Positions 1-12,800 of a stretch of DNA of 64,000 nucleotides are shown here, one piece after another. The stretch spans positions 2,542,001-2,606,000 of the forward strand of contig JAKJHU010000083.1 in assembly GCA_022316685.1 (NCBI GenBank). Direction: 5' to 3'. The stretch is from Progne subis subis. Its lineage: Eukaryota > Chordata > Aves > Passeriformes > Hirundinidae. A model generated the notes under the pieces. The model saw only the letters and a list, made by a program, of their open reading frames with translations. It was not told where the DNA came from and made no database searches. The translations under genes and the position numbers were made by a program. Position 1 is the first letter of the stretch; every line of letters begins with the position of its first letter.

Positions 1-252
1 AAAACACTAAGCCCCTTGAAGGGTATTCATCTCAGCGAGTAGCTTTCCCCTTTCTAAAGAGGTAATTGTGTGGGAATGCTCCAGAGAGAACTGGTACAAT
101 TTTGCTTTGAGATAAGCAAGGCAGGAAGAGGAGTTAAACTGCTCTGGTCAAATGCACAATGAGCTTTTTAATGGACTGTGCTGTAGCAGTTTGGGTTTTT
201 TCTCTTTTCCTTTGATGCTGTTGCTAAGGCATATTTAATTGTTCCCTTTCAG
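1..252 (+). other. NCKIPSD intron, 3' end
   Basis: AT-rich intron end with a pyrimidine tract and CAG acceptor at 250-252. Nothing else is recognised. Confidence 0.8.
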
Positions 253-878
253 ATGCTATTGAAATTATTCCTGGGTCAGCTTCTAGTGCCTCCTCTATAA
301 ACACGACATCCCTGGATACCTTGTACACTGCTTCTTCTGTATCCGAGACCGCTATCCCAACAGCCACCTCCAGTCCTGCCAACACTCCACCCCCTGTTCC
401 AAGCCGGAGTGTCCATACCACAATCACACGCAATTTGGACAGCAGCTCTGTGACCCATTCCCGTTATGGGACTTCCCCAAAGGATACCAGCAAATCTCCC
501 CAGTCCAAGAGGGCTGCCCCAGCACCGCCAGCTGAAGGGGGGACCCAGAGGTCCCACAATATGGATGGGGAGAAGACTTCTCAGGTAAAGAAAACCACCC
601 CAACCCTCCCTGCAAGCTTGGATGCCTTCAGCAATCTCTGCCTGGAGGAGAAGGCGGCAGCTGGTGTGGAGTCACTGCCACCAGAACCCAGTGGCCTGGT
701 GGCCTCCGTGCCCAAGACAATTGGTGCCGAACTGATTGAGCTGGTGCGCAGGAACACCAGCCTCAGCTACGAGCTGTCCCGTGTGGCCATTGGCATTGTC
801 ATTGGCCACATCCAGACCTCCATCCCCACAACCAGCAGCATCATGGAGCAGATCCTCATCTCTGTGGTGGAGAGTAAG
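253..878 (+). CDS. NCKIPSD: NCKIPSD window exon 1 (proline-rich linker)
   Basis: Acceptor CTTTCAG ends at 252 and donor GT is at 879. The exon starts with 2 nt of a split codon and ends in phase 0. It encodes a Ser/Thr/Pro linker with PPPVPSR and then the start of the conserved helical region ([20 protein letters not shown]). Confidence 0.9.
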
Positions 879-3800
879 GTAATGCGTGTGAAGCTGGAGT
901 GGGGACTGCTGCATACCACCTCCGAGCATCAAGGATAAGGTGTTACGAGCTCAGTGATCTCCTGATGTTTGGGATGAGAAATGCAGTGAGATCCCAAATG
1001 AAAAGGTGCTAGATGGGGTGTAAATGTCCAGGCAGGGGAACCAGGGGTTTAAGGGATTGAAGCCAGGTTGTAGTACTGTTTGCAGAGAACTGGAAAACAG
1101 GTGAGTTTATTCTCCAGATGAGCTACAGGTATACATCATAACCTTGAGTTGGAGCATTATCTTGAGCTTGTTCTAAATAAACTTTATGTCAAAATAATCC
1201 CATATTTCTCCTTCTGCATCAGTCATTGAAATGTGAAGTGCACCTGGGCAGCCCTCTGCTTTAGCTGAAGAGTTAATAAATTTCAGCTCCTGCTTGCTCA
1301 GTGCAGCCCTGAGGTGTGTGCATCATATAAACTTCTAAGATTGGAATTCCATGGCTAATGGCAAGATTCTAATGAACTGTTCAGAGGCATTTGAATATGT
1401 AGAACTAATGGCATTCAAATTTTACATCAAATTGTAATCTGGTTGACTGTTTGCACTGAATAGAGGGCCCTACAAGCAATCATCAAGTCTATGTTTGTGG
1501 CCATAACCCAGCGGTCAATTGCTTCCTTCTCCAATAACAGTGCCCTGTCAATGTGTGATCTAGATTCAGCAAAAAAAATTAGCTGTTTCAAGCAAATGTT
1601 CTGGTTCTGTCTTGCATGCTGAGAAGTTCAGTTTTCTGATATTTGCACTTTGTCCAAGATTTGAATATTATTTTTCATCATTAATACCTATACTCAGGAT
1701 ACAGTAAGCTTAATTCCACAGAAGTTTAGTGCCAGGTTTCTGTAAAGGGAATTTGAAAGCCTCAATTTCATGGCCATTGCTGCAGACCAACCTGAAACGG
1801 ATGGGAAGAAAGTGATGTTGGTGCGGGGAGAAGTATGGAACTTCTGGCAACTGATATGCTATCTGTCACCTAGGACATCTGTGGGATTTTAAAATGACCA
1901 GTAATGTATGGAGACACAGCAGAAGATTCTGTCCCATCTCAAAATATCTCATCATACGTGTCTTCAGCAGTACTGCTTTCAGAAGGAGAACCTGGATGGG
2001 CTTGCACAGTGCTCAGGTGTAAATGTTGTGAATCTGGTGTGCATTTTTTTCTCAGTGTCCCACACAGATAATATAGCTCTGCTGATATATGGAAGCCTGG
2101 TCCCAGGTGAGGTTATTCACTTGGTATAGAAGACCAGCTCTAAGAGTTGGAAGGGTGGTCATGTGTACTTGTGGGGTGACTACACTGCTGTAGCTTCACT
2201 AGTGTGGTGTAGTGGTACAAATTATTATTGTTGACTTTGTGTTGCTCATTATACCAAATCATTCCACAATCTCTGGGGTTTCTGTGTAGAATTGTTGCTG
2301 AGTTGTCAGTTCTAGGTCAAGGATGTTTTTTCTTTAATTTGTAGCTTCTGAAATCCCTCTACTCCCCAGTCCATGCAAATACATGGGCAGTTCATCTCTT
2401 GCATATTTTTCAAGGTTTTTCTTTGACTCCCTAAACCAGAGTGAGATAATCAGCTTTGATTTAAAGCTTTGGTCTGCTCATAGTAGATACCATACCTGCT
2501 TCAACCTTTTGTTTCATGTTCTTTAATTAGTGATATCCTTTCTATTCCTATTCCAGTCTTAATTTAAAGTAATCTCACTGGTTTACTAAATCAATTCCAG
2601 AATCCATTACCTTGCTTCTCTCCCCAGTGCCTTCTGAAGGTTGAATAGTACTTCCATCTTATTTACCTTGCTGCTCCTCCAGTGTGGAGTCTGTACAGGC
2701 ATGTGGTTTTTTAAAGAATAAAAGATGCTGGGACAGCATCCTGCTGCTGCTGCTTTTTGAGAGGTAATGTAAGACTAAGTTGGAGGAACAGCAAAGATAA
2801 GGAGGGTGCTAAGAAGCTCACACCTTAGGAAAGATACTTCAGAGGTACCATACTATTTGAGGAACCCTGATCTGCAGAACCAAACCTGCCAGATTGGCTT
2901 CCCTGTGTCAGCATTTGGCCCAGCCTTGGAAATGGCCCCTCTTCTTGTCCATGAGTTAGCTCCAGATAAATGTCACAGTGACTGGGTAAGACAAAGGGAC
3001 TGAAACCTCTTTTCAAAGGCAGCACTGTGACTGTCTGAACTGGAGCTGGCTCTCATGGGAACTCATTGGAAATTTTAACATACGTAAAGATGCTCCCTGG
3101 TCTTTGAGCTTCTAGAGGATCACTTGGGTTAGTAGGTTTTGGTGATACATGATTGCCTTTAGCTCTGTTGGACTATCTCCCATGTGAGAGGAGGGGATCT
3201 TATGTACTGTAGATGTCATGTCTACGGAGGTTGAGTTTTGCAGATTTATTAAACTTAGTGTGAGACAACCAGAAGTGCCCAATGCTCAGTCTAGTTGCAC
3301 CTTGAGAGGGTGAACTCAGAAACCACTTACCTGCCTTTTATTAAAATTGCATTGCTGTGTTGTAGTTGTGATGCAGACCCATCTTCTGATTGCCTTAAAT
3401 TTAAGCTTGAAAACTGCTGACAAAGATGTGTAATGTAGATTGGTCTTCTAGTTGAGCCCAGGCTGCTGAGTGGGGTTGGACTATTATTCTTGAATGTGTT
3501 GGAGATGGAGGAACAAGTCAGAAAGTTGGTGTGAGAGGTGATTTTCTGCAGGGGGTTTCCATTGTAGTGCTTGGCTGTGACCTGCTCCCAACTGCCCATC
3601 ACCAGCACCTGTTGTCCTTGACAAGCCCTGACAAACCTCATGGCTAATGTGGCTGAAACCCTCTCCTTCCCCTGAAGCTGCCTTCCTTTTCATTCATTGA
3701 TTCAGCTTTGCTTAAAGGAGACTTGCTTTTGACAAGACACAGAGGCTGCTCTGGGACTCAGCTTCTCCCCCAGGGAGCTCTTTCCCCACACTCACCAGAG

Positions 3801-6800
3801 ACAAGCCAAGAAGGTCAGCAGGGTGAGTGCTTTCAAGGCAGAGTGCTTTGGCTGGGCTGTTAGGAAGACTCCTCCTCATGAAATAGTGTAACAAAAGGGA
3901 ATGTGGAGGGTGGGAGGAATGCGTTAGTGCCTAGGCAGGCCTATTCCTAGGTCATTTCTGGTAGAGTCTTTATGAAGGTCTGTGGCAGAGTCTTTGCATG
4001 CAGCCATCTTGGCTCAGCTGTGGATGGTCCCACTCCTCCAGAGAGCTGCTGAGGACATCTGTGGAGCCCTGAACAGTGAAGGCTGCAGACCTTCCCAAGG
4101 CACAGCTAACTTGAAAGCCAAGTGCTGCTCTCTCCCTGTGACACGCACAGGTCTATGCATGGTCGACATTGCCTTTCTGCAGAGCTGACCTGCCCTGGAT
4201 GGGGCTGTATCAGCTGGGAGCAGACCTGCTGCTGCTGAAAGAGTGTGTGTGAAAGGTCTGCCCTGGGACATTTGTCTCAGCTGAAGTCAGATTTACTGAG
4301 TGCCTACACATTTCAGAGCTGTGGTGAACAGTGGAGTTCTGCTCTTTAGAATGAAGCAAAATTGAAGCAGCCCATGATGAACTGGTTCCTGTTCTTGCTG
4401 CAGAGGATCTGGGCCTAGAGCAGCTGGCATGGAGAGTACCATATAAGTCCCTGCTCTTAAGCCAAGAATTCAAGGCAGATCTGTCACTTTCAGGCTGCAG
4501 GGAATGGGCAGCAGAGCAGGAACTTCTGCCTCAAGGCAGCTGTGTAGTGTGGTGGTGTGCTGTCCAGGACATGTCTGTTTTACTGGGGGTGCTCAGCTGC
4601 TGCCTGACAGTGTTCTCAGCCATACCAAGCTGGTTTGGCTTTTTCCATTTTCAGTATGATTTCCAGAATCTACAGAGGGTAGAGGCTCCAAAAGTATGTG
4701 GTCTGAAATAACGTGTCATAAATTTACTGGTTTTGTACTGCCAGCTCTTGACTGAATGAGGTCAGCTGCCAGTCGTGAGACAAGATTGCAGGAAACAGGT
4801 ACCCAAACAACAGCCAGCTGTCAGGGTCCCACTAACCAGTGGTTTTGCTGTCATGCAGAACCTGAGTGCGGGGCTGCCCTCAGGCCAGGTCTGCCACGAT
4901 GAGCAGCGGCTGGAGGTGATCTTTGCAGATCTGGCCAGGCACAAGGATGATGCTCAGCAGCGCAGCTGGGCACTCTACGAGGATGAAAATGTCATCTGCT
5001 GCTACCTGGAGGAGCTGCTTCACATCCTGGTGAGTAAATTCCTCTCTTTACAGGCAGAACAGAGAAGACAGTGCTGGTGAAGTTCCTTTTTTTGACCTCC
5101 TTCACCCCTGTATTGCCACTGGATCTGATGTTTCAGGGGCACAGGTTTCTTGTGCATCTTTTACTGTCAGTAAGCCCCATCCCTCTCTGTGGGTTCTGCA
5201 GTGCTCTTGAGCAGCCTTTACTCTCCCTTCCACGTTACAAAGCTGACAAGCATTACTGAGCTGTTCATGGTAGTTTTAGTATTTTCGTATCCTATCATAA
5301 GAGAATATAAACCCTGACCTCCACAAAACTCAACCTCCCACAGAAAACCTGGAAGTCTCTGGTGAGGGTTGTTGCACTCCTAATCCCATTTAAAACATCT
5401 TCCTCTTAAGTTAGCCTCTGTTGCTGGGAGGTACCTGTAGAGGTTAAGCTCATTAAATGCAAAGAGCCTTCTTTGGTTGCCTTGAAAGTGAGCTTTAAAG
5501 CTGTTTTAGTGAAAAGTATAAATCATCTCACACATCTCTGCATACAGGAGAGGAACATAGTGAGCAGTGGTGGGATTACAGTCCCAGCGCTCTGACTAGT
5601 ATGTACAAGGCCGTCTGTGTCTGGGGATGACTTGGCAACTGCCCTCAGTGCAGTGACATGGTCTGTGCTAGGGGTACAGGTGTGGGGTTTGCTCCAGCAC
5701 TATTTTATAGTTCTCTCCAGTTCTGACATAGATAGAATAGGTAAGTTTTCTGTAATAAATGCGAGGGTCTTTATCATTCCACATACAACCTGTGCTGCCT
5801 TGCTGTGGGCCTGCAGGGCAAGGTTGAGTGGGGTTTTGTGCAACCATTTCCTCATAAGTTAAGGGTGGGAGGAGATGTACTTCTTGGGATGGTAGCAGTG
5901 CTGGAGCTACCCCGTGTAACTGTGATGCTCTCAATCAAGTGTTGTTCAGGTCATATTTTAGGTATTTTCAGCCCGAGACATGCTCTGTGGCAGAGGTGTT
6001 TCTCCAGAATCCACTTTGATGATGAAGGGTGATGGTTCTTCACCTGTTTCTGTGCTCTGCCTTCAGTTTCTTTGTGAGATGCAGGGGCTACGGAGATCTG
6101 AAAGCAAGTGGACTCCCTCGAGGTCCCTGGAGCAGGCCCCTTCTGCTTTGATACGTCACTGGGTTACCTGTCCATTTCTTCTTCCAGACAGATGCAGACC
6201 CAGAAGTTTGCAAGAAAATGTGCAAGAAGAATGAGTTTGAATCTGTCCTGTCCCTTGTGGCGTATTATCAGATGGTAAGGTGGCAGCATGCACCAAATCT
6301 CTTTTTAATATTTCCCTGAAGATGCAAAAGAGCAGGGTTGGTACAATGAGTGTGTATAAGATGTTTCTCTTGGATAGGGCAGTTCTGTGGTCTCACTGAA
6401 ATTGCAGCATATCCTTTTTGAGTGCTGGCTAATGCCAATGCTATGTATGAAAGTTGTGTGAAGGAGCAGAGGATGCTGTAGACTTTGAAGCAGTAGCTAG
6501 CACTTGGCAAGAGTAAAGCTTGCTGGTTTTACTGGGCCATTGAGGGAGAATGTTGGCATCACTGGTATCTAGAAGAAGGATATCAGAGGATGCCGTGGGA
6601 GATCTGACAGTCTGTGATTGCTTTTCTTTTAATTGATGCACTCCTGGCATTAGTAAATAACTTTGCTTAAGAAAGTAAGTAGTGAGTAGAAGCCTTGGGA
6701 CTGAGGAAGGAAATCGGTACTTAGAGGAAGAAAATGAAGTTTTGCCTTAAACGCCTCTGTAGTGTTGCTTTGCCCCTTTCCTTCTTGTAATGTTCTATTG

Positions 6801-9800
6801 TAGGAATCTGTGGGAGTAAAAACCTTGTCCCAGTCTTATCCCTGAGACCCCAGCTACAGCACATCAAGTCTTGTGGCAGTTTGCTTTCATCTAGGCCTTC
6901 TGTGTCTGAACCCAGATCTCAGCATCAGGGGGCTGTAGCATAGCTGAGAGCAGCAGGAAAGTGGGCTGGGCATAACAGAGTCTGCTGACTTTCACTGCCT
7001 GCTCTTCTCTGACCACAATTCCAAGGAAGCCTGATCAGGGAGGGAGCAGTTGGGTGTCCTGTCCTGGCTGCTGTCATGCCTAGTGCCAGGGTTTGGCTCA
7101 CTTGTGTTCTCTGAATCCTGGAATTGTTGGCTGAGAGTGGAGTATGCAGTATACCTCAGCATCAGAACTCCTGCATGGAAGGTGCAGGCTGAGCATCATC
7201 TTTGCTAGAATCCTTACATGTCCCAAAACTTTCTGAAGAGGGCTTGCAAATGTTACCTTGTCAGGAAACCTTAATCAGAGCAGTGTTCACAAAACCTTAG
7301 TATGCTCAGAAAACCCTGGCTACCCAGCACATTCAGTCTGTTTGCTGGGGACAGATATGGGTTGTTGGTAAATCACCAGATTTAGTGGATGATGTGGGAC
7401 ATCTCAGATCTGAGCTCTGGCTACCACGTGCCCTCTGACCACATGTGCCAACAACCCATAGCCAGCCCAATTGTGAACCTTATTGTAAAGTGATTCCTGT
7501 ACTGTTGTTAAAAGCTTTTAAAGCTTCTGGATTCATGTCACCCTGGGAAGGTCTGTGGCTTCCCAATAACAGGAAGTTCTAGAAGCTGTGTCTCTGCCTC
7601 AGAGTGAGCCCCCCTCTAGGACATGGTTTGATCTAACAAATTGGTTTTGCAGGAACACAGGGTGCCATTGCGCCTGCTGCTGTTGAAGTGCTTTGGAGCC
7701 ATGTGCAACTTGGATGCTGCCGTTATCTCAACGCTTGTGAATTCTGTACTGCCGATGGAGCTGGCCCGGGACATGCAGACTCACACACAGGGTGAGCCAG
7801 AGCTGTTGTTCCCATGGCCCTGGGAATATGTCTTCTCATTACACAATTTGCAGCAGCAGCAGTGGCCCCCCCATTGCCCGGCTGCTCTACATGCCCAGGA
7901 CTCAGTGGGGAATGGTGTCTGGTTTTAAAGTTATTAAGGTTATTACAGCTTTAACTGGGGAATGCGCAGGAAGGGATGTTTCAGTCCAATGGTGGGAGGC
8001 CCTCCAGCTCTGGAACATGCCATTAATGATCTGTGTCACTTCTTGTAGATGTCTTAAAACATATTTTAAGTTGTTACAGTTTTGTTCCATAATGTTGACA
8101 AGAGACACCTGCAGATGTCAAGGAAGATCTCTTCAGTTTCTTAAAGAGTTTTTCGCAGTGTTTCGTACCCAGTTTTTGTGGTGTTTCATGTGGTGAAACA
8201 GACGTGTGCTGGTTAAAGGAAAGGGCCTTCTCTCCACCATTGTGCCAAGAGAGATAGTGATTCTCTCTTGACTCTGTTGCAGTCCTGGTCCTCTACAGGA
8301 TAGTGCCAATGCCCAGGTTCTCCCAGCTCTTTGCTTTCCATACTCAGGCTCTGCCCTCATGTTCCTTCTACTTCACACTCCTCCATTAGTTAGGATGACC
8401 TGTCCCTGCTACTAATAGGAATGTCCTTCATGCACTAGAGCTCCTACTTAGCCCAGTGTCCTTTATTTCTGAGCAGCCAGAAGTAGATGCTGTGGAAAAG
8501 CCTTAGAGTAAGGTGAACATGTAGTAATACTGCCCTGGTGTAACCTTCCAGCTCATCACATATGCCCAGTCCTGGACAGTCACAGCTGTGCTCCTCAGTT
8601 TGAAGCCAACCTGTAGGCCACCAGTGCTGGGAGTGGCATATTTCTCTTAAAAGGACATTGCAAATCCATTCTTGTGCTAATTGGGACCCACAGTTAGAGT
8701 AGCTGTTGAGTGACTACGTGGATCAAATCAGAAGAGCCTGGTGTTTGCAGCCTTTCTGCCCTGGTTGCAGTCTTTTAGTTTGTTGGGTGTCATGAAGCTG
8801 TGGAGGAGTATAATTTGGTGATGAGACTGTGTAGGGGTTGACAGATCTGCAGAGAACAGGTACTGTCCCATCCATTTCATGTGAACTGAGTAAATGTCCT
8901 AGATGACCACTTTGAACCTGCATAATAGACATTCCTGTCCCCAGCATCCCACCAGACTGCCAACCTGACTGTGATGGGCAGCATTAACAGGACTCATCGT
9001 GTATCTGGAAAGGGGTATGCAAGATGAAAATCAAGCCTGTTGCAGAAGGCTTTCCACTTGTATTTGCTTAGATGCTTTGAAGTGCAAGCATTTCAGAGGT
9101 GAGGAGGGTGGCGTTTCAGGGCAAGGCGAAGGGCTGGTGGGACTGCAAGTATTACTCCTGTGTTGGCTACACTTCCTCTTTTGTTACTACTGCTTATAAA
9201 TTCTGTGTTGTGAACTTACCACACTCTTGTGTTTAATCTGGTTATGCCTGAGAAGCATCTTCTCCAGGCTGAGGTTTTACTTCTCAAGAAGCAAATGCTA
9301 TTTGATTATGGGACTGTGACTGTGCTCCTGCAGCAACATTTCTCCTGATTTTGTGCTGCCAGAAATAAACTTTATTGTGCCTCCATCATTCAGTCACAAA
9401 GACTGTCTCCAAGTGAGCATCCTGTACACCTTCCCAAAAAGAGTTCTATCTCTTGCCCTGTTCCTGAGCTATCTTTGTGCAGACAGAGTGGGCTGGTCAC
9501 CCTTCTTACTCCTTGCCTGGTTGCAGTGATGCTGTGTTTTGTCCAGGGCTGTGTCATCCTAGACTGCGCAGCTGATACTGCCTCTTGGTGGGTTTGAGCT
9601 CTGAGCTATGTGACTTCTGCACACCTCTGCTGATCTCCAGGTAGTACTTGGGCTGGAGCAGGCCTGTCTCTGAGCAAGTGTTTGGTCTGCTTTGGGGTCC
9701 TAAAAGTATGGCAGTGAAAGTGGGTGAGAAATGGCTCTACTGTGTCCTCTGGGCTGCCAATGTGCAGCTCTGCAGCATCTCACTTTCCCTAGCATCATCT

Positions 9801-12800
9801 CAAGGTGAGGATTTTTTCCCTCCTTGCTGTAAGGTGGTCCAGTTGGAGGGTGAAAAGCTACTCCTCCTTTGCTGACAGACCACTGTGTGGATACAGGAGC
9901 CTCACAAATCAGCATCCTCATCCTGTGCTGCTTTCCTTGTGCTAAGTTTTATGGTAGGCACTTGTGCATTGGCATCTGTGCATCATCCAGTCTTCTCAGC
10001 CTTCACAGTGGGGCTGCAGGGGTGACCATCCTTGGCCCAAATGTATCTGTCCTTCAGAGGTGTTTCAGGGTATTAGTAGTTCCTTCCTGCCATTCTGGTT
10101 TACTGCTTCATGTGCTGCCAGCAGATGGAAAGCTTGTGTGAAAACATGACCTTGAATCCTACAACAACTTGAGCTTATTTTGGTACTAGAAACGGAAATA
10201 GCAGCTGATCCGTGACATGCTGTGGAATAGCTAATCCCTTCTGTGGCTGATCGGAGCCAGAGCAGTCAGTGCCAACACTACACAACTGGGGAGTGTGGAA
10301 CTGGCTGCAGCAGCTCTGTGGGATCCCTCGTGGCTCATTATTGAAGAGCAGCTGAGGCAGAAGCTCTGTCGGTGGATGCTGGTGCCTTTGGTGAGAAGGA
10401 CTTTACCCTGGGACTGATGCAGGCATGTTGGCTGCTGGCCAGTTCTTCTGCAGATGTTTGGGTCTTACTGCTTCTTGACAGCTCCTTCCCTTTGCTGCAG
10501 CTGGCCTACACATCTGTCCATCTTAGAACACCTTATAATAAGTCACAGAAAGACAGAATTAGCCAGAAAAATTCCAAAGAAAACAGGGATAATCCAGTCT
10601 GTAATCATGACTTTCTCTTTTGTTGCAGCACAGTTTACATGCAAGTCAATTGTCAGGGTCTTCTCCCGTCAGTCATAGACAATTGTGTCTGCTCCCAGTG
10701 CCCACATTTCACACTGCTGTGTTTAGAAGGTGGAAGCAAGGTTTTCAAAGGCCTCTGAGAAATGCTTTTCATGCATGATTGCAGTTTCTCACCACTGTCT
10801 CAGTAGACTTCAGTAATGCAGGCTGGTAAATAGCTGTGTCTCTCCCACCTGTCCTGGCTACTTCAGTGATGCTTATCAGCCATCAGCAGTCCCTCTGCTT
10901 CAGGAGAGCTGCATTGATACAATTTAACTTGGCCACTGGGACTGCTCTGTAAGGTTAAAAAAAAAAAAAAGAAAAAGGCAAAAAAAAAGCTGTGTTTTGA
11001 CTGACACTTACGCTGTTGCTGCCTCCGCTGAGGCGTAGCGACCTGGTTCGGGAACAACACGGCAGCCACACCCAGGCTGCTCGGGCCACCAGCTCACAGA
11101 CACCAGTGTGGTGGACGGCTAATGGCGTTTTATTAACTGATTACATGGAGTTATAAAACCTCTGTTTGCTACATCATATCCGTCTGCTTATGTTACAAGT
11201 TACGTGTTGCTTACCTTATCAGGGACACTAAACAACTAAGTATTGAGGGAGGGGTTCTGTCTGCCCATACAACGCGGTATCTTCCGACCGCTTGTCCCTA
11301 ATCTCCCACATCTCCCCCCTCCATGATTAAGTAGAAAACCTATAAAAGTATAAATGTTATAAAAAATGCAAAAAGCTGTTAAAGTTAGTATAATAGGATA
11401 AAAAGTGATATAACATGTTAGTAATAAGTGCACTTCATGGTAATTGCAGGCGTTCGACAAATACGATGTCAACTTTCTCTAAATGGCTTCTAACAAACGA
11501 CACTAACTTGTTCAAAATACAAGGCCCAAAAATCAATACCAAGAGTATCACGGTGAGAGGGCCTATTAGGGTGGAAACAAGGGTGGCTAGCCATGGGGAC
11601 TGATTGAACCATGACTCGAACCATCCTTGTTGGGCCTCTCTCTCTCTCTTTCTCTGGGCTAGTCTTTCTCTCAGTTCGGCCATGGAGTCTCGCACGACTC
11701 CAGTATGGTCTGCATAAAAACAGCATTCCTCTCTCAAGGTGGCACACAGGCCTCCTTGCTGCATGAGCAAGAGGTCCAGTCCTCGCCTGTTCTGCAGGAC
11801 GACTTCTGAAAGCGAGGAGATAGATTCCTCCAGAGAGGAGATGGATTTTTCAATTCTTAACAAGTCCTTGTCAATTTTCATTTGCAGCTGAGAAAGTCCT
11901 TGGTGTTGAATCATGAGAGCTGAAACACCTGTGGCTGTACCAGCAGCACCTAGGCCAAGGAGCATTGCATTGGTTATACCTGTCATTACTTCTCTTTTGT
12001 GGAGCTGGATGATTTCTTCTAAAAAGCGATACATTTCCTCTTCTTGGTGATACAGGACTCTAGGAACAATCAGAACTTGGACACAAAAGTCAGCAAGGTT
12101 ATTGAATTTACCAAGGTACACACAGGGGGTTATTCCAGATTGTTGGCAAACCCACATTCCTGGTACAAATGGGACTGCCCACTTATCAGTCTTTTGGCTA
12201 GGTTGGATGAACTCAGCACAGATATTGCCCATCTGCTTTGCTAAGGTTACATTGCCAAAGCACTTGCCTCGGCCTGTGACTTGACTCAGGGTAATTTCCC
12301 TTTGGGGGTGTCCCATCTACAGTTGTGTGGATTATCTGCTGCAGAATATTCGAAAGGAACGTCAAGGGCGACACCCTCATAAAAAGGAGGTTCTGCATTA
12401 TAACATAACCAGCATGATTTTGTCAAGTTTGGATTGGATTGGTTCAACGACAAAAAGGTAGCATTTAACACACTAAGAAATGGATTGTAAGGATCTGACT
12501 TAGGTTTTTGGTAGATAGCTAAAGGACTGAATGAAGAGGAGGTGCTAGGTGTGGCCTCCCTCTTGTGTCTGCGTGCTGTGAGAATCTGATAGGGTCTAAT
12601 TGATCAGGGTACTGAAGGTAGGAGTCTGATAATTTGCACATTCGCCCAATTTAAATGCCTGGCTGCATTTAAAGCATGCCCTTTCACTAGTTATTGCGGT
12701 ACAGACAGCTCCTGGATTGGGGCAAAATGTTCCTCTTTTGCAACATGCCTGATCATGTCTGCGAGGTTGGACCTGGGTGGTAATGATCTTAAAATGTCCT

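Noticed and set aside
10541..10600. CR1-like fragment
   Set aside because: Only loose resemblance (CACAGAAAGACAGAATTA); not enough to call an element.
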